A DNA stretch of 64,000 nt from Acidithiobacillus sp. HP-2 (GCF_015100155.1 NZ_JACKZA010000002.1:1-64000), one strand, 5' to 3'. Positions 24,366 through 35,993 are shown, numbered from the stretch's first letter. Program-made: numbers and translations. Notes: a model not told the origin generated them from the sequence alone.

Positions 24366-25202
24366 ATAAATATTTTCCTAACCATGGTTTCATTGGAGAA
24401 AGCTCCACCAGCAGACAATACCAGAAATATGTTTCTATAAATTTAAAATATTTCTCCTTATGCTCATTTGTAAACATTGAACATATTTTATAGTGGTTTT
24501 AGGTGGCGGTTCATCAGAGCGCAGTTACTCTCGGAAGGGCGGCGGAATTTCGCTCATAAAAATAATGAACTAATACAGGTAACAGATCAACTATTGCCTA
24601 CTTAAAGTTTCCATATCGGATCAGTTTGAGCGAAAGATGTCGGCCCCGTCAACCCAAATTGGGTGCCCACCTCCGCTGAACTGACATTATTCATTCGATA
24701 GAATTTGGTTTTCTTCGCTGATGGAGGTTTACTTTACGGGTGAAACACAAAAATACCAGTAATATTCCTCTCGGAGACGCTAAAGACCATGATCGACATA
24801 AATGAGCGACTACGCCACTGAATATCGACGCACGAAGATTAAGCGACGCGGCAGGTAATTGCGGCTCCGCCTAACCACAACCACTTTTCAGTTTTACATT
24901 AACCTAGAAAATGCAGTTACGGCCCGCCAACGGCTGGAAAGGCCCCCGGGGGGGTCCATGGTTTTTGGGTAATTTGCGCGGTAATGTAGCTGACGAGAAG
25001 CGTCCAATGTGAGCGCCCAATGTACTGTTCCGCAGTCTGCCGAACCATCCGTAACCTTCTGCGAATATTCTCGATTCCGCGTTCTACCTTTTTATGTGCA
25101 GCATGCATGGGCGTCAGGTAAATCTGAGTCTAACCTGCATGTTTCGTGCTCCAGCATATGGCGGACAACAGCAACGGGGGCTGGTGATGGCTTCTTTGCG
25201 GA
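24366..25202. other. Gene-poor stretch with IS debris
   Basis: No reliable gene is seen. Around 24684-24760 lies a diverged copy of the IS left end found at 15110-15169 plus 17655-17690, including the same start of a transposase frame (MEVYFTGETQKY) followed at once by a stop. Between 24900 and 25110 a 63-codon minus-strand frame (HKKVERGIENIRRRLRMVRQ) has no recognised family and no good ribosome-binding site. Confidence 0.4.
24684..24765 (+). mobile_element. Second, degenerate left end of the unclassified IS
   Basis: This stretch lines up with 15112-15169 plus 17655-17690: both contain a CTGAA(A/C)TGAC… opening, GATAG(A/G)AT in the middle, a GGTTTTC block and GCTGATGGAGGTTTAC / GTTGATGAAGGTTCAC at the start codon. 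Here the frame stops after about 13 codons. It is a fossil copy. Confidence 0.45.
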
Positions 25203-25448
25203 TACCCGGGAGGCCGTAACCATCCTCTCTCTGAATGCCAGCAGCGGCGAAACCACAACATCGCCAAAGTACGGGCGCGGGTAGAACACGTCTTTGCAGA
25301 CATGGAACAAATGGGTGGCAAGCGTATTCGGGCCATCGGCCAGATACGTGCAAGCTTCGCCGCGATGACCATGATGGTCGTGACCTACAACATCAAACGC
25401 CTAGCCTTTCTCGAAAAGGGGCCAATCAGGGCAGCAGTATGCCCGTAA
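25203..25448 (+). pseudogene. IS5-family transposase, C-terminal fragment
   Basis: The frame reads QQRRNHNIAKVRARVEHVFA, then DMEQMGGKRIRAIGQIRASF and MVVTYNIKRLAFLEKG before the stop. This is the C-terminal block of IS5-type transposases, in which the catalytic glutamate lies in RxRVEHVF and the YNIKRL helix follows. The N-terminal two thirds are gone. Confidence 0.75.
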
Positions 25449-25583
25449 TTCAGAAAATCATGGAAATATGGCCATGAAAAATACCGCTTACTACAAAATC
25501 CGTAGGAAAATGTCCTGAATCCTGATTCTTGAAGCTAATATCCGTCAGGAAAGCAAGTTTTTCGAACCTCCCAATGGAGTCAA

Positions 25584-25720
25584 CGGCAATTCCCCCAGGA
25601 ATACCGGGATGAGTTGCCTATCGCTTCAACCGATGCTTCTGGGAGTCTGAGTTGCCATTGCGCCCGCTCAATGCCTGTATGGAACGCACGCCTGTCCGGC
25701 TGGATACTGAGAAAGATTAA
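25584..25720 (+). pseudogene. IS1595-like transposase, C-terminal fragment with frameshift
   Basis: In two frames the plus strand reads RQFPQEYRDE and then AYRFNRCFWESELPLRPLNA followed by CMERTPVRL. This is the EYxDEFxYRFNRRF…LL signature at the end of IS1595/ISXO2-type transposases. A frameshift separates the two halves near 25613. Confidence 0.6.
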
Positions 25721-25825
25721 GAGGGGTGTACGAAGAAGAATTTTTACCGGGTAAGAGCAAAGATAAGATAAATTAGCCTTAAGAAAACTATTTTTATTAT
25801 AGATCAAATTGTTATATAATTGTTT

Positions 25826-25917
25826 TGGCGGAGAGGGTGGGATTCGAACCCACGTGGGGCTATTAACCCCCATCCGATTTCGAGTCGGCGCCGTTATGGC
25901 CACTTCGGTACCTCTCC
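25826..25917 (-). tRNA. tRNA-Ser (anticodon CGA)
   Basis: The minus strand folds as a class II tRNA: acceptor GGAGAGG/CCTCTCC, anticodon arm CCGA-CTCGAAA-TCGG with anticodon CGA (reads UCG), a long variable arm (GGGGGTTAATAGCCCC), T arm GTGGG-TTCGAAT-CCCAC, discriminator G and an encoded CCA at the 3' end (25826-25828). The 3' end faces the accessory region to the left, which is a classic integration-site arrangement. secF follows about 90 bp beyond its 5' side. Confidence 0.97.
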
Positions 25918-26007
25918 GTGGAGGCATACATTAAGCTTTCGTGCAGTCTTCGGCAAGTCCTTGTATAAAAGGTTTCAGCCACTGCTTGCCAAGAGGTTCG
26001 GCCTGAC

Positions 26008-26958
26008 TTATAACCGTGCGCCATCATTACGATCTTTGGAGCTGATGAACTGGCGTTTGAGAACATGCTCACGCTTCAGTCCCAGCCATAGGGCAATAGG
26101 ACTGGCAACAAAAATGGAGGAATAGGTACCGACTACAACGCCAATCACCAGGGCGGTGGCAAAACCATGAATCACCGGTCCCCCGAACAGAAACAGGGAG
26201 AGAGCCACCATGAAGGTAATGAAACTGGTGATGACCGTTCTCGACAAGGTTTCATTAATGGCCACGTTAAAAACCTGCGCGACGTCGCCACTTCGGGAGG
26301 CGCGCAGATCTTCACGCATCCGGTCAAACACCACCACGGTATCATTCAGCGAGTAACCCATGATCACCAACAAAGCCGCAATAACTGTCAGTGAGAACTC
26401 TTCCTGGGTGATGGCAAAAAATCCTACTACCAGAATGGGGTCATGGAGCATGGCCAATACACCACCCACAGCAAAACGCCATTCAAAACGAAAACCGACA
26501 TAAATCAAAATACCCAGGGTAACAATAATCAGGGCCATGATGCCCTTATTGCGCAGTTCCTTGCCGACTTCCGGGCCCACATATTCGGTGCGACGTAATT
26601 GCACGTCAGGATAAGCCGCCTGATTTTTCTGGAATACCTGAAGAATTTTGGTACCGACGGCGCTGCTTTCGCCCGGCTGGGTACGCAGACGAATCAACAG
26701 ATCACGATCGCCACCAAAGGTTTGCACCACCACATTATGAAAACCGGCAGTAGTCAGGGTACCGCGCACTGCGCCTAAATCCGGGGTTTTGCTGAAGGCC
26801 AGCTCCACCAAAGTGCCGCCGGTAAAATCAATACTGTAGTTTAGCCCACGCACGAAAAATACGGCTACTGAGGCAACAATCAACAAGGCGGATATTCCGA
26901 GGAATATCCGGCGCCTCGACATGAAATCCACATGAGTACGGGCTTTGAACAATTCCAT
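26008..26958 (-). CDS. secF: Protein translocase subunit SecF
   Basis: This is a 316-residue inner-membrane protein that works with SecD to use the proton-motive force to pull exported proteins through SecYEG. It has a first helix (ISALLIVASVAVFFVRG), the SIDFTGGTLVEL motif, a periplasmic P4 domain and five further helices. The conserved VVFDRMREDLR motif and the NETLSRTVITS stretch in helices 4-5 are present. It follows secD by nine bases. Normal length for the family. Confidence 0.96.
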   Translation of the reverse strand: MELFKARTHVDFMSRRRIFLGISALLIVASVAVFFVRGLNYSIDFTGGTLVELAFSKTPDLGAVRGTLTTAGFHNVVVQTFGGDRDLLIRLRTQPGESSAVGTKILQVFQKNQAAYPDVQLRRTEYVGPEVGKELRNKGIMALIIVTLGILIYVGFRFEWRFAVGGVLAMLHDPILVVGFFAITQEEFSLTVIAALLVIMGYSLNDTVVVFDRMREDLRASRSGDVAQVFNVAINETLSRTVITSFITFMVALSLFLFGGPVIHGFATALVIGVVVGTYSSIFVASPIALWLGLKREHVLKRQFISSKDRNDGARL

Positions 26959-26967
26959 GATGCGGCC

Positions 26968-28752
26968 TCAGATATACAGTTTTTGAATGCGCCGCTTACC
27001 GAGGACGCGTTCGATAATACCGCGACTCATCATGGTCGCAGTAAACATGGAGGTAATGACCCCGATAGTCAGCACCAGGGCAAATCCCTTGATGGCACCG
27101 GTACCAAACTGGAAGAGCACCAGCGCGGCGATCAACACTGTAATATTGGAGTCCACAATGGTAGCAAAGGCTTTTTTGAACCCGGCATCAATGGCCGCAC
27201 GGACACTCATGCCATGGCGCAGTTCTTCGCGGATGCGTTCAAACACCAGCACGTTTGCATCGACGGCAAGACCAATTTTCAGCACAATACCCGCAATACC
27301 CGGCAGGGTCAGGGTGCCGCCTATCAGGGAAAGCACGGCCAGAATGGCGAGAATATTGACGAGAATGGCCAGATCGGCAATCAGACCAAAAGCCCGATAG
27401 TAAATGGTCATGAAGGCCACCACGAAAATCATGCCGAACACCACCGCCATGACACCATCATGAATGGAATCCTGCCCCAGAGTAGGACCAACCGTGCGCT
27501 CCTCGGAAATGTGAACAGGCGCAGGTAAGGCGCCTGCCCGCAGTTCAATGGCGGCATTGCTGGCCGCTTTGAGATTGGCAAATCCGGTGATCTGGGCTCT
27601 GCCTCCCGTGATGGCTTCACGAATCACCGGTGCCGTAACCACCTTGTTATCGAGCAGAATGGCCATGCGCTTGCCCACATTTTTGCTGGTCAGATCGCCA
27701 AAAATCCGGGTACCGGCATTATTGAAACTGACGTTAATAATGGATTCGCCGTTATTGTTATCCACGCCAGCACTGGCATTGCTGAGATAACGACCCGTCA
27801 GCACCGTATCGGTGTACAGCACATAGGGTGAATTATGCAGGCCATAATACAGGGCGGTTCCCGGCGGAAGTTGGCCCTTGAGGGCATCTGCCATGTTGGC
27901 CTGATCATCCACCATCTTGAATTCCAGTTGTGCCGTGGAACCAATGATGGATTTGGCGCGCTGGGTATCCTGAACACCGGGAAGCTGTACGGCAATATGC
28001 TCAACGCCCTGGCGCTGAATCACCGGCTCAGATACGCCCAGTTCGTCAATACGGTTACGAATCACCACAATGGCCTGCTGCAAGGCATCGTCTTTCATTT
28101 TTTTGGCAGCGTCGGGCGTGATGGTGACGTCGATTATGCCCTTGGGTTGTACAGTGACAGCATAATCCGGGTATTGCCGGGCAATCACTTTTTGCGCTTC
28201 CACAGCCAAAGCCGGACTGGCCATTTCGATGGCAAGAGCATCAGGCCCGGTAGTATTCACAGCCAGATATTGCAGATCTTTATGGCGCAGAAAAGTACGC
28301 AGACTGCCGCTATCCTGCTCCAAAGCGTGCTTGATGACTGCATCGGTATCCACGCGCAGGAGCAAATATACGCCACCGCGCAAATCCAGTCCGAGGTTTA
28401 CGGGCTTGCCGCCTATGGATTTCAGCCAGTCGGGCTCGGCGGACATTTGCGACAGAATCACCTGGGCGTTGGCCGGAAGCTTGTTCTGCAACAAAGTTTC
28501 GGCCAGTCCCTGGGCATTATCGTTGGGGAAAAAAAATGTGCTGCCCTGGGCATCACTACGGACGCTGCTCACCGGAATTTTGGCGTCCTGAAGCCAGCCT
28601 TGCAGGGTCGTTACGGGCGGAATGATCGTTCCGATCGGGGCGCGGACTTCCACGGCAGCATGCCAACCGTAAAAATTGGGCAGTGCATAAAGCAGCGCAG
28701 GTATGACAACCAGGAGAATGATCAGGTACTTCCACCACGGATAACGGGTCAT
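26968..28752 (-). CDS. secD: Protein translocase subunit SecD
   Basis: This is a 594-residue partner of SecF. One N-terminal helix leads to the LGLDLRGGVYLLLRVD motif, then the P1 periplasmic domain, the GRAQITGF segment and a C-terminal five-helix membrane domain with VGPTLGQDSIHDGV and DANVLVFERIREEL. The gene order yajC-secD-secF matches that of most proteobacteria. Start codon is preceded by a short spacer after yajC. Confidence 0.96.
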   Translation of the reverse strand: MTRYPWWKYLIILLVVIPALLYALPNFYGWHAAVEVRAPIGTIIPPVTTLQGWLQDAKIPVSSVRSDAQGSTFFFPNDNAQGLAETLLQNKLPANAQVILSQMSAEPDWLKSIGGKPVNLGLDLRGGVYLLLRVDTDAVIKHALEQDSGSLRTFLRHKDLQYLAVNTTGPDALAIEMASPALAVEAQKVIARQYPDYAVTVQPKGIIDVTITPDAAKKMKDDALQQAIVVIRNRIDELGVSEPVIQRQGVEHIAVQLPGVQDTQRAKSIIGSTAQLEFKMVDDQANMADALKGQLPPGTALYYGLHNSPYVLYTDTVLTGRYLSNASAGVDNNNGESIINVSFNNAGTRIFGDLTSKNVGKRMAILLDNKVVTAPVIREAITGGRAQITGFANLKAASNAAIELRAGALPAPVHISEERTVGPTLGQDSIHDGVMAVVFGMIFVVAFMTIYYRAFGLIADLAILVNILAILAVLSLIGGTLTLPGIAGIVLKIGLAVDANVLVFERIREELRHGMSVRAAIDAGFKKAFATIVDSNITVLIAALVLFQFGTGAIKGFALVLTIGVITSMFTATMMSRGIIERVLGKRRIQKLYI

Positions 28753-28761
28753 GAACAGGCC

Positions 28762-29097
28762 TTAAAGTTTTTTCAGAGTCCCTTTGGGAAGCAACAGGGT
28801 GACCGCCGCCTTTTGGACTTTTACGATAACCCCTTCAGCGACTTCAATATGCAAATATTCATCGCCCAGTTGCATGACGCGTCCGGCGAGGCCGCCGAGG
28901 GTAATCACTTCATCCCCCTTGGAGATGGAAGCCATGAGCTGGCGTTGTTCCTTGGATTTTCTCATCTGCGGACGAATCATCATAAAATAGACAATTGCCC
29001 CGAAGACCAGAATATAGACAATCATGATCAGTCCAGAGTCTGAACCACCACCGGCTGCAGTTCCGGCATAGGCATTGGCAATCGGTGAAAAACTCAT
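28762..29097 (-). CDS. yajC: Sec translocon accessory subunit YajC
   Basis: This is a 111-residue single-helix protein (LIMIVYILVFGAIVYFMMIR) followed by a basic RPQMRKSKEQRQLM stretch and a small cytosolic domain containing GDEVITLGGLAGRV. It forms a complex with SecDF. It is encoded just upstream of secD, in the standard order. Confidence 0.95.
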   Translation of the reverse strand: MSFSPIANAYAGTAAGGGSDSGLIMIVYILVFGAIVYFMMIRPQMRKSKEQRQLMASISKGDEVITLGGLAGRVMQLGDEYLHIEVAEGVIVKVQKAAVTLLLPKGTLKKL

Positions 29098-29138
29098 GAT
29101 TCACTCCTGATCAGGTTTGAGGGCGCCCATTGTAGCCT

Positions 29139-31297
<2,159 letters not shown>

Positions 31298-31309
31298 CTT
31301 GTCCCTTTT

Positions 31310-32635
31310 TCAGGAAAACCAGTCCGACGCATCATTCTCAGGATGCGGGATGACTTGCACCTGGGTAATACGCGGGCCTTTTTTGCGCAATACCAGAACA
31401 TCAAAATCGGGAAACTCTACTCTTTCGCCTTCTTCCGGAACCCTGTCCAGTTGGCGCATGATCAGCCCACCGATGGTATCTGCTGCATCTTCGTCAATAT
31501 CCCGATCCAGACAACGCTCCAGGGAATAGAGAGACAGACTTCCCGAACCCACCCAGCTACCATCCAGACGGCGCTGCCACTCCTTGCGCTGATGGCGGAA
31601 TTCGTCGGGGATAACGCCGAGGAGACTTTCCAGAACATGATCCAGCGTCACAAAACCGGTGATTGTGCCGAGGTCATCCACCACCAGCGCAAAATGCGGG
31701 TGACCGGTACGGAAATGGCTGAGAAGGTCCATGGCAGGCATGGCTTTATTGACTGAGGGTAAGGGGCGTAAAAGGTTTTTGAGATCGCCCAGATTATCAT
31801 GGCGCGCCATCTGCGCAAAAGCGTCTTTCACATGCAGCAGACCAATCACATGCTGGCGGTCGCCTTCGCAGACCGGGTAGCGGGTAAAACGATGGCGCAA
31901 CATCATCGCCCGGGTTGCTTCGGAACTCTCCTCGCGCATCAGGCATATCATGTCTGCTGCGGGACGCATCAAATCGCCGGCCGTCAGTTCATTGAAGTCC
32001 AGCGTGCGGTCGAGAATATCACCGGTGCGCTGACCCAGGGTTCCCTGAGCCTGGCTGAGGGCAAGAATCATCGCCAGTTCATCCCGGGAATGCGGCGCAT
32101 CGCCGGCATGCTGATCCAGACGCAGGGCAAACAGACGCAGCACAATGCGTGTTGCCCCGTTGAGAATAAAAATGGCGGGATACATCAGCCAATAGAAGGC
32201 GTAGAGCGGAGCGCCCGTCCACAGGGAAACAGCTTCGACTTTACGAATGGCCAGAGATTTGGGCACCAACTCACCAATCACAATAACCACGAATGAAACC
32301 AGGGCAAAGCCCACTGCCAGGGCGATGGAATGGAGCAGAGCCGGGTCTCGAACTCCGAAAAACCGGAACACCGGCTCCAGTAGATGCGCCATGGCGGGCT
32401 CACCAATCCAGCCTATTCCCAGAGAGGCAAACGTAATGCCCAATTGTGTGGCAGAAAGATAAGCATCCAGACGCGCATGCATCCGCACCAGAATTCGCCC
32501 ACGCAGCCCATGTTCCTGGGCCAGCGTACGCGCATGGGTACTGCGCAGGCGGACCAGAGCAAATTCGGCCGCCACAAAAAATCCATTGAGAAAAATCAGG
32601 AGGGCTGCCAGTAGCAGCCCGTTTGCCTCAGTCAC
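31310..32635 (-). CDS. CNNM/CorC-type membrane protein with CBS pair
   Basis: This is a 441-residue protein. Residues 1-190 are the DUF21 membrane domain (LLIFLNGFFVAAEFALVRLR and two further helices). A CBS-domain pair occupies about 215-335 (DLMRPAADMICL; MDLLSHFRTGHPHFALVVDD). The C-terminal CorC_HlyC domain (GLIMRQLDRVPEEGERVEFP) closes it. Such proteins take part in magnesium/cobalt efflux or membrane integrity; the older name is hemolysin-related. It lies between queA and another CBS protein on the same strand. Confidence 0.88.
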   Translation of the reverse strand: MTEANGLLLAALLIFLNGFFVAAEFALVRLRSTHARTLAQEHGLRGRILVRMHARLDAYLSATQLGITFASLGIGWIGEPAMAHLLEPVFRFFGVRDPALLHSIALAVGFALVSFVVIVIGELVPKSLAIRKVEAVSLWTGAPLYAFYWLMYPAIFILNGATRIVLRLFALRLDQHAGDAPHSRDELAMILALSQAQGTLGQRTGDILDRTLDFNELTAGDLMRPAADMICLMREESSEATRAMMLRHRFTRYPVCEGDRQHVIGLLHVKDAFAQMARHDNLGDLKNLLRPLPSVNKAMPAMDLLSHFRTGHPHFALVVDDLGTITGFVTLDHVLESLLGVIPDEFRHQRKEWQRRLDGSWVGSGSLSLYSLERCLDRDIDEDAADTIGGLIMRQLDRVPEEGERVEFPDFDVLVLRKKGPRITQVQVIPHPENDASDWFS

Positions 32636-32676
32636 CGGGGCAGGCCCCCATCTGCAGCGTTTTGCTCGGAATGTGT

Positions 32677-33270
32677 TTAGTCATCACTGGCGATGAGTTG
32701 CTCCAAACCGGCAAAGCTTTGCACCACATCATTACTTTGCAGGGCTACACCCAGCTGCCGGGCAATCTGGCTGATAGAGAAAATTCCACGTATTTCAATG
32801 CCATGTGGCGTCTCTTCACGTACCAGAGCGTGCTGGCGGCCGGCCTTGCGCAGGGTGAGGACAATGTCTCCTACAGTGGAGCGTTCTACTTCGGGAAAAT
32901 CCAGCACATCAATTTGTCCAAGGGGCACCATGATATTCTGGACCTTGATGTCATCACGGGCGACATGCTCTTCTGCAGCCAGCCGCACCGGCTTTTCACC
33001 CATGATGTCCCGGGCGGTAATCAGGCCGACCAGGGTCCCCAAATCATCCAGAACAAATAACAGGCGTACGCCCACATGAATCATGCGCTGCATGGCCTGA
33101 TCAATAGTGGACTCCGGCTTCGTGGATGCGGCCGGGACGCGGCGCAGATCCGTCATGCTTTTCAGTGCGGAGTCTTCCGGCTTGAGACTCAAGGGCAAAC
33201 CATTGTCAAACAGACAAATGCGGGTATCCGGCTCGAGGCCATAACGTTGTAAGGCACGGAATCTTGTCAT
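32677..33270 (-). CDS. CBS-domain protein
   Basis: This is a 197-residue cytosolic protein consisting mainly of two CBS motifs, about residues 55-110 and 125-185 (LLFVLDDLGTLVGLITARDI; GDIVLTLRKAGRQHALV). CBS pairs bind adenine nucleotides and act as energy sensors. Its target is unknown; the neighbour is the CNNM-type protein, which also has a CBS pair. Confidence 0.8.
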   Translation of the reverse strand: MTRFRALQRYGLEPDTRICLFDNGLPLSLKPEDSALKSMTDLRRVPAASTKPESTIDQAMQRMIHVGVRLLFVLDDLGTLVGLITARDIMGEKPVRLAAEEHVARDDIKVQNIMVPLGQIDVLDFPEVERSTVGDIVLTLRKAGRQHALVREETPHGIEIRGIFSISQIARQLGVALQSNDVVQSFAGLEQLIASDD

Positions 33271-33333
33271 CTCTTTTTCTCCGTAAGTTTAATGATAGGG
33301 AAACAACTCTCTGTAAATACAGCATAGCGCAAA

Positions 33334-34551
33334 TCAGACAGTGCTATTTGCGGCCGCAAAACCCCTTTGCAAATCATCCCGCAGATCATCTACATGTTCC
33401 AGTCCGACACTGATGCGCAGCAAGCCGTCGCCAATACCTGCAGCAGCCCGGGCTTCGGGACTGACCCGGCTATGGGTCGTGCTGGCCGGGTGGGTGATGG
33501 TGGTTTTGGCGTCCCCAAGATTGGCAGTCAGGGAAAGCAGGCGCAGGCCATTGACGAAAGCCCAGGCTGCCGCCTGCCCACCTTTCAGATCAAAGGAGAG
33601 GATGGCACCTGGACGTTTTTGTTGCTGCGTGGCCAGGGCATATTGCGGATGCGTTTTCAGGCCTGGAAAATACACTTTTTCCACTTCCGGACGGCTCACC
33701 AGCCACTCAGCAATTTGCTGGGCGTTCTGACAATGCTTTTCCATGCGCAAAGCCAGAGTTTCCAGTCCTTTAAGCTGCACCCAGGCATTAAACGGACTCA
33801 GGCTGGGGCCGGCGGTGCGCACAAAATTGCGGGGTCCATTATTCAACAGGGCGTTACTGCCGCACACGGCACCACCCAGAGTCCGGCCCTGCCCGTCCAG
33901 ATATTTGGTGGCAGAATGTAACACCAGATCGGCCCCAAACCGCAGAGGTTGCTGAAGTATCGGAGTACAGAAACAATTATCCACCACCAGCCAGGCGTCG
34001 TGTTGATGCGCCAGATCGGCCAAAGCCGCCATATCGCCAATTTCCGTCAGGGGATTGGAAGGGGTTTCCAGAAACAGCAAGCGGGTTTGCGGACGAATGG
34101 CGGCTTTCCAGGCCTCCAGATCCGCCAGGGGCACAAAGGTGGTTTCCACCCCGAAACGTCCGAGAATGGTGCTGAGAAACTGTACCGTCGTACCGAAAAT
34201 GGAACGCGATGCGACAATATGATCGCCAGCCTTCAATAACCCCATGAAGGCCGTCATGCAGGCGGCCATTCCTGAAGCGGTCGCTACACAAGCCTCAGCA
34301 CCTTCAAGAGCGGCCAGACGTTCTTCAAATGTGCGCACTGTCGGATTGGTAAAGCGCGCGTAAATATTCCCCGGGACTCGCCCGGCGAAACGCTCGGCCG
34401 CTTCTTCAGCGGAGTTGAATACAAAACTGGAAGTCGGGAAAATGGCTTCGCTGTGTTCCTGTTCCTGGGTTCGATGAATGCCCGAACGAATGGCGAGGGT
34501 TTCCGGACGCAATTGAGCAGTCCAATCCGCATCCTGATTTTCTGAACTCAT
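33334..34551 (-). CDS. metZ: O-succinylhomoserine sulfhydrylase
   Basis: This is a 405-residue PLP enzyme of the cystathionine gamma-synthase family that makes homocysteine from O-succinylhomoserine and sulfide. It shows RFTNPTVRTFEERLAALEGA, the substrate-binding DNCFCTPILQQPL, the PLP lysine in LVLHSATKYLDGQG, and the C-terminal GLEHVDDLRDDL. It is coupled to purF by an ATGA overlap, the usual arrangement in gammaproteobacteria. MetZ (rather than MetB or MetY) is chosen on this context and sequence style. Confidence 0.9.
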   Translation of the reverse strand: MSSENQDADWTAQLRPETLAIRSGIHRTQEQEHSEAIFPTSSFVFNSAEEAAERFAGRVPGNIYARFTNPTVRTFEERLAALEGAEACVATASGMAACMTAFMGLLKAGDHIVASRSIFGTTVQFLSTILGRFGVETTFVPLADLEAWKAAIRPQTRLLFLETPSNPLTEIGDMAALADLAHQHDAWLVVDNCFCTPILQQPLRFGADLVLHSATKYLDGQGRTLGGAVCGSNALLNNGPRNFVRTAGPSLSPFNAWVQLKGLETLALRMEKHCQNAQQIAEWLVSRPEVEKVYFPGLKTHPQYALATQQQKRPGAILSFDLKGGQAAAWAFVNGLRLLSLTANLGDAKTTITHPASTTHSRVSPEARAAAGIGDGLLRISVGLEHVDDLRDDLQRGFAAANSTV

Positions 34552-35993
34552 TTCACCTCCTTGAGCAGGTGCAACTGACGGGAGCCATGACCTTCCGGGG
34601 TAGGCAACGGATAGTCGTCACTGAAACAGGCATCACAAAATCCCTGGGTGCGCGCACCCACCGCTTCGTACAGCGCTTCCAGACTGATATAGCCCAAGCT
34701 GTCCGCCCCGATGATTTTACGCACTTCCTCAATACTATGCTGGGCGGCAATCAATTGGGAGCGGTCCGGGGTATCAATGCCGTAATAACAGGGGCCCGTT
34801 GTCGGTGGTGAACTGACCAGAAAATGTACTTCACGCGCCCCGGCAGCGCGCACCAGATTGACGATTTTGGCACTGGTAGTGCCGCGCACAATCGAGTCAT
34901 CTACCAGAATGACGCGTTTACCACGGAGAATATTGGGTTGGGCATTGAGTTTGACCTTGACGCCAAAATCGCGGCCACGCTGGGCGGGCTGGATAAACGT
35001 GCGACCGACATAATGATTACGGATCAGGCCCAGCTCAAAGGGAAGACCGGAAGCTTCTGCATAACCCATGGCCGCAGCGACACCCGAGTCCGGCACGGGT
35101 ACCACCAAATCAGCCTCGCGCGGGTGCAGATGGGCAAGGGCCTTGCCAATCTGCTTACGCGCCGAATACACATGGGTGCCATCCAGCACACTATCAGGTC
35201 GCGCAAAATAAATGTATTCAAACACACACATTCTGCGTTCGGCAGGGGCAAAAGGCTTGCGGCTTTCAATGCCCTCCTTGGAAATAATGATGAGTTCGCC
35301 GGGCTCAATATCCCGGACAAATTCAGCACCCATCAAATCCAGGGCACAGGTTTCGGAAGCCAGCACAAACCCCCCGGAATCAACAAGACGACCAAGAACC
35401 AGGGGACGAAAACCCATGGGGTCGCGCACGCCGATCAGGCGGGTTTCGGTCAGGCAAACCAGGGAATAAGCACCCGAAACCTGTTTCAGTGCAGCAGCGA
35501 GACGGGTTCCAGGGTCGTCTCCGGGCACTCGCGCCAGCAGGTGGACGATGACTTCCGTGTCCATATCCGTGTGAAAAATAGCGCCTTCCTGTTCCAGACG
35601 AAGGCGTAATTCATCCGCATTGACCAGATTACCATTATGCCCGACAGCAAAAGCGCCATGCCGGTAATTGATAAAAATCGGCTGAGTATTCCTGAGCACA
35701 GAACCGCCCGCCGTGGAATAACGCACATGACCAATGGCCTGCTCGCCGGGCAGCTGGCTGATCTGTTCCAGACCAAACACATCCGCCACCCGTCCCATAC
35801 CCCGCTGGACAAATAACTTGCCCTGATCTTCAGAAACAATACCGGCAGATTCCTGACCACGATGTTGCAGGGCGTAAAGCCCGAGATAAGTCAGATTGGC
35901 GGCTTCCGGATGCCCAAAAACGCCGATCACTCCACATTCATCATGGAAATGATCATCTTCTATCAATTGTTCTTCCCAACGTTCAGTGTGCAA
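34548..35993 (-). CDS. purF: Amidophosphoribosyltransferase
   Basis: This is a 481-residue enzyme for the first step of purine synthesis (PRPP plus glutamine to phosphoribosylamine). The nucleophile is the cysteine in DECGVIGVFG, which is residue 20 here and should be exposed after removal of a short propeptide. The glutaminase domain includes HVRYSTAGG, and the C-terminal phosphoribosyltransferase domain has the PRPP loop VILVDDSIVRGTTS. No ATG exists before the cysteine: the start must be TTG at 35993 or TTG at 35966 (the latter with GGGAAG before it). Confidence 0.94.
   Translation of the reverse strand: MHTERWEEQLIEDDHFHDECGVIGVFGHPEAANLTYLGLYALQHRGQESAGIVSEDQGKLFVQRGMGRVADVFGLEQISQLPGEQAIGHVRYSTAGGSVLRNTQPIFINYRHGAFAVGHNGNLVNADELRLRLEQEGAIFHTDMDTEVIVHLLARVPGDDPGTRLAAALKQVSGAYSLVCLTETRLIGVRDPMGFRPLVLGRLVDSGGFVLASETCALDLMGAEFVRDIEPGELIIISKEGIESRKPFAPAERRMCVFEYIYFARPDSVLDGTHVYSARKQIGKALAHLHPREADLVVPVPDSGVAAAMGYAEASGLPFELGLIRNHYVGRTFIQPAQRGRDFGVKVKLNAQPNILRGKRVILVDDSIVRGTTSAKIVNLVRAAGAREVHFLVSSPPTTGPCYYGIDTPDRSQLIAAQHSIEEVRKIIGADSLGYISLEALYEAVGARTQGFCDACFSDDYPLPTPEGHGSRQLHLLKEVK

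Noticed and set aside
25009-25284. 91-codon plus-strand frame
   Set aside because: It overlaps the IS5 transposase relic in another frame, and that relic explains the sequence better.
26932-27528. 198-codon His/Asn-rich frame antisense to secF/secD
   Set aside because: The composition is an artefact of reading Sec membrane-protein codons backwards.
27835-29043. 402-codon open frame antisense to secD/yajC
   Set aside because: The opposite strand encodes clear SecD and YajC motifs; the antisense product has no family resemblance.
34824-35609. 261-codon open frame antisense to purF
   Set aside because: It lies wholly within purF and has no motif.
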